Of a stretch of 64,000 nucleotides of DNA, positions 60,708 through 64,000 are shown in pieces. The position numbers and the translations under genes were made by a program. Each line of letters starts with the position of its first letter. Within the stretch, counting starts at the first letter, position 1. Under the pieces are notes generated by a model. The model was not told the origin of the DNA, searched no databases, and worked only from the letters and a program-made list of their open reading frames with translations. The stretch lies in assembly GCF_011764485.1 (NCBI RefSeq), contig NZ_AP022848.1, forward strand, positions 1,888,001-1,952,000, read 5' to 3'. This DNA comes from Bosea sp. ANAM02 (lineage in GTDB: Bacteria; Pseudomonadota; Alphaproteobacteria; Rhizobiales; Beijerinckiaceae).

Positions 60708-61175
60708 ATGCATATCGCGCCCGTATTTCCCAATCTCTCGGTGCTCCTCATCGACCCGAGCCCGCATTACCGCCGGATCGTGCGCACGATGCTGTATCAG
60801 GCGCAGCTCAACCGCATCTTCGAGGCGTCGGACCTGTCCTCGGCAGCCTCGACCTTTATTCAGAAGCAGCCGAACATCGTGATCCTCGACTGGGACATGC
60901 CGGAGGGGAACAGCATCAAGTGCCTGGCGGCGATCCGTTCCTTCAAGACCTCGCCCTTCGCCAAGGCTCCGGTGCTGGTGATGATGGAGCGGCCGGACCG
61001 GCGCGCGGTCGTCCAGGCGGCGAAGCTCGGCGCGCATGAGATCGTCACCAAGCCGATCTCGCCCAACAATCTCTGGCTGCACCTGTCCGGCGTCATCAAC
61101 GTGCCCCGGAAATACAGGGAGGCGGAGGGCAAGATCACGCTGGTGCCGCGCGCGATCAGCAATGCCATCTTCTGA
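60708..61175 (+). CDS. Single-domain response regulator (CheY-like) with C-terminal extension
   Basis: 155 residues. Receiver fold with phospho-Asp in IVILDWDMPEGN (about D61) and the Lys in VTKPIS. The acidic pocket normally DD reads IDPS, so one of two metal-binding acids is replaced by Pro17. An extra C-terminal stretch of about 25 residues (KYREAEGKITLVPRAISNAI) follows. It sits between the chemoreceptor and the STAS/CheY/CheA genes. Probably part of chemotaxis, perhaps a phosphate sink. Confidence 0.88.
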   Translation: MHIAPVFPNLSVLLIDPSPHYRRIVRTMLYQAQLNRIFEASDLSSAASTFIQKQPNIVILDWDMPEGNSIKCLAAIRSFKTSPFAKAPVLVMMERPDRRAVVQAAKLGAHEIVTKPISPNNLWLHLSGVINVPRKYREAEGKITLVPRAISNAIF

Positions 61176-61177
61176 CG

Positions 61178-61220
61178 ACTGCCTGTGAACTTCTTCGAAG
61201 ACGGGCAAGATGCAGGCAGT
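61178..61220 (+). terminator. Possible terminator hairpin after the response regulator
   Basis: ACTGCCTG (61178-61185) is the exact inverse of CAGGCAGT (61213-61220), and the loop contains a smaller CTTC...GAAG stem. It begins 3 bases after the stop codon at 61173-61175. There is no strong U-tract. Confidence 0.4.
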
Positions 61221-61260
61221 GCGAAAACTCAGCTTGCCGAAGGCCGGCTCGAGAATACAG

Positions 61261-61372
61261 CCCTCATCCTGAGGAGCCGCGTGAGCGGCGTCTCGAAGGA
61301 TGTTCCAGATAGTTCCGGAGCCTCCTGAAGCATCCTTCGAGACTCAGCCTGCGGCTGCCCCTCAGGATGGGG
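61261..61372. repeat. Palindromic intergenic repeat, family A, copy 2
   Basis: CCCTCATCCTGAGG is the inverse of CCTCAGGATGGGG (with one change) at the right end. The interior AGTTCCGGAGCCTCCTGAAG, then CATCCTTCGAGAC, is almost identical to that of the copy at 27775-27886. Confidence 0.85.
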
Positions 61373-61581
61373 CTGAAGGTCCCGGGTAAGGGTCAATAAC
61401 GCCAAAGTTGCCGCGAGGGCATCCAAGCAGGCTCTGTCACAGGGCCGCCAAAGCCGACGACAACCGCAGGTAGGCCGCACCTGCCGCGAAAATGCCAAGA
61501 GTATTGATGCGGCCGAACATATTTAGCGAAGTTTTTACCAGTTTGACGTGATGCTCCAGGCGCAATCCTGGGTCGCCCTTC

Positions 61582-61863
61582 ATGGTCATCACCGTCTCGC
61601 TTCCTCAATTCCTCGGCCGGTCCGAGGCCGCGACGTTCCGAAACCAGCTGCTGGTGGCGCTGGAACAGCGGGAAAGCGTCGCCGTCGAATGCGCCGAGGC
61701 CGGGCCGCTGCCCAGCCTCTGGATCCAGCTTCTCCATTCCGCAGCCACCAGCGCCGCCGCGCGGGGGCTTTCGGTCACGCTCAAGGCGGCTTCCGAGGAA
61801 TGCCGCGAATCCTTGCGGGCGATCGGCTTCGATGCCGCTCACAGCGCTCTCGTTCTGGAGTGA
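61582..61863 (+). CDS. STAS-domain protein in the chemotaxis cluster
   Basis: 93 residues, a lone STAS fold similar to anti-sigma-factor antagonists, starting MVITVSLPQFLGRSEAATFR. The phosphorylatable Ser usually found after strand 3 cannot be identified (PLPSLWIQLLHSAATSAAAR contains several serines). STAS proteins next to cheY/cheA occur in alphaproteobacterial chemotaxis operons. CheY starts 5 bases after its stop. Confidence 0.82.
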   Translation: MVITVSLPQFLGRSEAATFRNQLLVALEQRESVAVECAEAGPLPSLWIQLLHSAATSAAARGLSVTLKAASEECRESLRAIGFDAAHSALVLE

Positions 61864-61868
61864 CAGGT

Positions 61869-62228
61869 ATGAAAATCCTGGCGATCGACGATACCAAGAC
61901 CCTGCTCAGCCTGCTCAGCCTGACGCTCCGCAATGCTGGCCATGAAGTGGCCGAGGCCGAGAACGGCGAAGACGGCCTCAACAAGTTCGACCAGTTCCGC
62001 CCCGATCTGGTGATCACCGACCTCAACATGCCGATCATGGACGGCATCGAGTTCACCCGCGCCTGCCGCTCGCGCCCCGCCGGGCAGAACACGCCGATCA
62101 TCGTGCTGACCACGGAGAACGGCGCCGAGATCAAGGCCGAGGGCCGCCGCGCCGGCGCCAGCGCCTGGATGGTCAAGCCCTTCGAACCCAACACGCTGCT
62201 CGGCCTCGTCGCGCGCTACCAGAACTGA
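61869..62228 (+). CDS. cheY: CheY-type response regulator
   Basis: 119 residues, a single receiver. Acidic pocket IDD (7-8), phospho-Asp D51 in VITDLNMPIMDG, Thr in IVLTTENG and Lys in MVKPFEPN are all present. It is followed 10 bases later by cheA. Takes phosphate from CheA and acts on the flagellar motor or on a competing receiver. Confidence 0.93.
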   Translation: MKILAIDDTKTLLSLLSLTLRNAGHEVAEAENGEDGLNKFDQFRPDLVITDLNMPIMDGIEFTRACRSRPAGQNTPIIVLTTENGAEIKAEGRRAGASAWMVKPFEPNTLLGLVARYQN

Positions 62229-62238
62229 AGGTCGGCCG

Positions 62239-64000
62239 ATGGACCCGTTGGCAGAACTCAAGCAGACCTTCTTCCAGGAATGCGAGGAACTCCTCGGCGC
62301 GCTGGAGCTGAAGCTCCAGGCTCTCGACGAGGGGTCCGTCGATCCTGAGGACGTCAATGCCGCCTTCCGCGCCATTCACTCGATCAAGGGCGGCGCGGGC
62401 GCCTTCGGCTGCACGGAGCTGGTCGGCTTCGCGCATGTCTTCGAGGCCGCGCTCGATCATCTGAGGTCCGGCCGCGTCGCCATCGAGGATGCGCCGTTCA
62501 CGCTCTTCCTGCGCTGCTCGGACGCGGTCGCCGATCTCGTCTCCGCCGCGCGCAACGACGAGCCTGCGACCGAGCGGCCCGACCTCCTGGCCGCGCTCGA
62601 GCAGGTCGGCAAGGAACCGCAGGCGCCCGTCGCCGCGCCGCCGACCCCCGTTGCTCCCGCTCCGGAACCGGTCACCCCTGCCGCCAACAACGATGCGCCC
62701 ATCGGCATCGCCGCGCTCGGCAACCTGCTCGCCATGGTCGAGGCTAAGACCGCCGCGCCGGCTTCCGCCTCGGATGACGGCTGGGACGACGAGCCCGCCG
62801 CCGCGCCCGCGACCGCCTCCGACAAGCCCGGCCGCGACGTGCATCTGCGCATCAGGCCGGAGCAGGACCTGTTCCGCCGCGTGATCGAGCCGCGCGTCGT
62901 GCTCGGTTCGCTGCCGGCCGCCGATATCGTCTCGATCCGCTGCGACCTGAGCCAGGTGCCGCCGCTGGAAAGCCTCGATGTCAGCGATTGCTGGATGCGC
63001 TTCGACGTCGACCTGCGTACCGAGCTTTCGGTCGAGGACCTGCATGGCCGCTTCGACTTCAGCCTCGCGAACGAGGAATTCGAGATCAGCTTCCCGGAGC
63101 CGGCCGCGATCGATCCGCCCGAGGTTGGCGAGCCGGCCGCGGCAGAGCAAGAGGTCTCCAATGCCGTCGCGGCCGACCTCTCGGCGATTCTCGCCAAGCT
63201 CGGCGCGGCGCCGGAAGCGGCGAGCGAGCCCGATATCCAGCCCGCCCCGGCCCCGGTGGCCGTCGCCGCCCCGGTCGTTGCGGCGGCCGAGCCGGCCGTC
63301 GCCCGTGCGGCGCCGCGCGCCCCGGCCGCCCCCGACGCGTCGGCGCGCCAGCGCCAGGCGGTCAGCGTGCGCGTCGATCTCGACCGCATCGACAAGCTGA
63401 TGAACCTGGTCGGCGAGATCGTCATCACCCAGTCCATGCTGGTCGAATGCGTCCGCTCGCTGCCTTACGACGTCCATGCCAAGACCGCCGAGGGCATGCT
63501 GACGCTCTCGCGCCAGACGCGCGAATTGCAGGACCATGTCATGGCCGTCCGCGCCCAGCCGGTGAAGGCCGTGTTCCAGCGCATGCCGCGGCTGGTGCGC
63601 GAGCTCGCCCAGACGCTGGGCAAGGAAGTGCGCCTCGTGCTCGAAGGCGAGAACACCGAGGTCGACAAGACGATCATCGAGGAGCTCGCCGATCCGCTGA
63701 CCCACATGATCCGCAACTCGATGGACCATGGGCTGGAGACGCCGGACGAGCGCGTCGCCGCGGGCAAGCCGCGCGAGGGCACGATCAAGCTGATCGCCGA
63801 GCACCGCGCCGGCCGCATCGTCATCTCGGTCACCGATGACGGACGCGGCATCGGCCGCGACCGGCTGCTGGCCAAGGCGCGTTCGCGTGGCCTCGTCGGC
63901 GCCGACGAGCGCCTGCAGCCGGAGGAGATCGACCAGCTCATCTTCGCCGCCGGCCTGTCGACGGCCGAAGCGGTCAGCGACATCTCGGGCCGCGGCGTCG
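62239..64000 (+). CDS. cheA: Chemotaxis histidine kinase CheA, 3' partial
   Basis: 587 codons visible, running off the window. Starts MDPLAELKQTFFQECEELLG; the Hpt phospho-His is at about H47 in FRAIHSIKGGAGAFG. Two proline/alanine-rich linkers flank a middle domain that is P2-like or of unknown role (VHLRIRPEQDLFRRVIEPRV). The dimerisation and ATP-binding domains follow (RVDLDRIDKLMNLVGEIVIT, MIRNSMDHGLETPDERVAAG, VTDDGRGIG); the visible end is ISGRGV of the G2 box. CheW-like domain lies beyond the edge. Second chemosensory kinase in the window besides WspE. Confidence 0.95.
   Translation, partial: MDPLAELKQTFFQECEELLGALELKLQALDEGSVDPEDVNAAFRAIHSIKGGAGAFGCTELVGFAHVFEAALDHLRSGRVAIEDAPFTLFLRCSDAVADLVSAARNDEPATERPDLLAALEQVGKEPQAPVAAPPTPVAPAPEPVTPAANNDAPIGIAALGNLLAMVEAKTAAPASASDDGWDDEPAAAPATASDKPGRDVHLRIRPEQDLFRRVIEPRVVLGSLPAADIVSIRCDLSQVPPLESLDVSDCWMRFDVDLRTELSVEDLHGRFDFSLANEEFEISFPEPAAIDPPEVGEPAAAEQEVSNAVAADLSAILAKLGAAPEAASEPDIQPAPAPVAVAAPVVAAAEPAVARAAPRAPAAPDASARQRQAVSVRVDLDRIDKLMNLVGEIVITQSMLVECVRSLPYDVHAKTAEGMLTLSRQTRELQDHVMAVRAQPVKAVFQRMPRLVRELAQTLGKEVRLVLEGENTEVDKTIIEELADPLTHMIRNSMDHGLETPDERVAAGKPREGTIKLIAEHRAGRIVISVTDDGRGIGRDRLLAKARSRGLVGADERLQPEEIDQLIFAAGLSTAEAVSDISGRGV

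Larger units (their letters stand above)
61176..61581. other. Intergenic spacer with repeat and promoter region
   Basis: 406 bases between the response regulator and the STAS gene. It holds the hairpin at 61178-61220, the family A repeat (61261-61372) and an AT-richer stretch around 61500-61550 (GAAGTTTTTACC), probably the promoter of the STAS-CheY-CheA unit. No gene is seen. Confidence 0.6.

Noticed and set aside
59415..61208. Minus-strand frame opposite the chemoreceptor and response regulator
   Set aside because: Covers two real plus-strand genes and their gap and has no domain; a mirror frame of GC-rich coding sequence.
62173..63804. Long minus-strand frame opposite cheA
   Set aside because: Low-complexity Gly/Arg-rich shadow of the cheA linkers; the real gene is the plus-strand frame from 62239, which runs off the window.
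1..64000. CRISPR arrays, rRNA, tRNA or riboswitches
   Set aside because: I looked for regular spaced repeats, tRNA-like cloverleaf sequences with TTCRA arms and conserved rRNA segments and found none. Covariance-model searches were not possible, so small RNAs cannot be excluded.

Overview
The window is GC-rich, gene-dense bacterial DNA with no rRNA, tRNA, CRISPR array, insertion sequence or phage gene that I could recognise. Gene content (several solute importers, opine or amino-acid oxidases, CaiB-type CoA transferase, TRAP and TAXI transporters, Tat-exported enzymes, alphaproteobacterial-style chemotaxis genes) and two families of palindromic intergenic repeats suggest a soil or plant-associated alphaproteobacterium of the Hyphomicrobiales. 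Bosea or a relative is my best guess; that is inference, not something the sequence proves.

Region 1 (1-6157) is a catabolic operon: the end of a TRAP solute-binding protein, an IclR regulator, a CaiB/BaiF CoA transferase, an enoyl-CoA hydratase, and two tandem, signal-peptide-less relatives of ABC solute-binding proteins. Region 2 (6158-20215) begins with an AT-rich spacer, an opine-dehydrogenase-like gene and a decayed oxidoreductase remnant. It continues with a dipeptide/opine-type ABC importer without ATPases, wrapped around MmgE/PrpD, LysR and a heterotrimeric opine-oxidase/hydroxyproline-dehydrogenase-like enzyme. A TlpA-like/transglutaminase pair and a small secreted protein follow. 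A short repeated DNA motif ties three promoters here to the LysR gene. Region 3 (20236-29330) holds a divergent PaiB/MocR pair, a second ATPase-less ABC importer, an RraA-like protein, a LysR regulator and an M20 amidohydrolase. A 30-bp near-repeat lies upstream of both the RraA-led genes and the amidohydrolase.

Region 4 (29339-41588) is an exopolysaccharide or capsule cluster: flippase, two glycosyltransferases, GH5 glycosidase, O-antigen-polymerase-like protein, Wzz/GumC co-polymerase with a degenerate kinase domain, a propeller-type transferase, a FemAB-like acyltransferase and a fatty-acid-hydroxylase-family membrane enzyme. No initiating sugar-phosphate transferase or outer-membrane exporter is present. 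Region 5 (41769-50205) is a complete Wsp chemosensory operon (wspA-B-C-D-E-F-R in canonical order), whose diguanylate cyclase should make cyclic di-GMP and could plausibly drive the neighbouring polysaccharide genes.

Region 6 (50348-58935) holds a second FAD oxidoreductase, an MlrC-type M81 peptidase, a TRAP-TAXI importer, an MFS exporter and a Tat-exported superoxide dismutase. Region 7 (59184-64000) is the start of a second chemotaxis cluster: soluble chemoreceptor, response regulator, STAS protein, CheY and a CheA cut by the window end.
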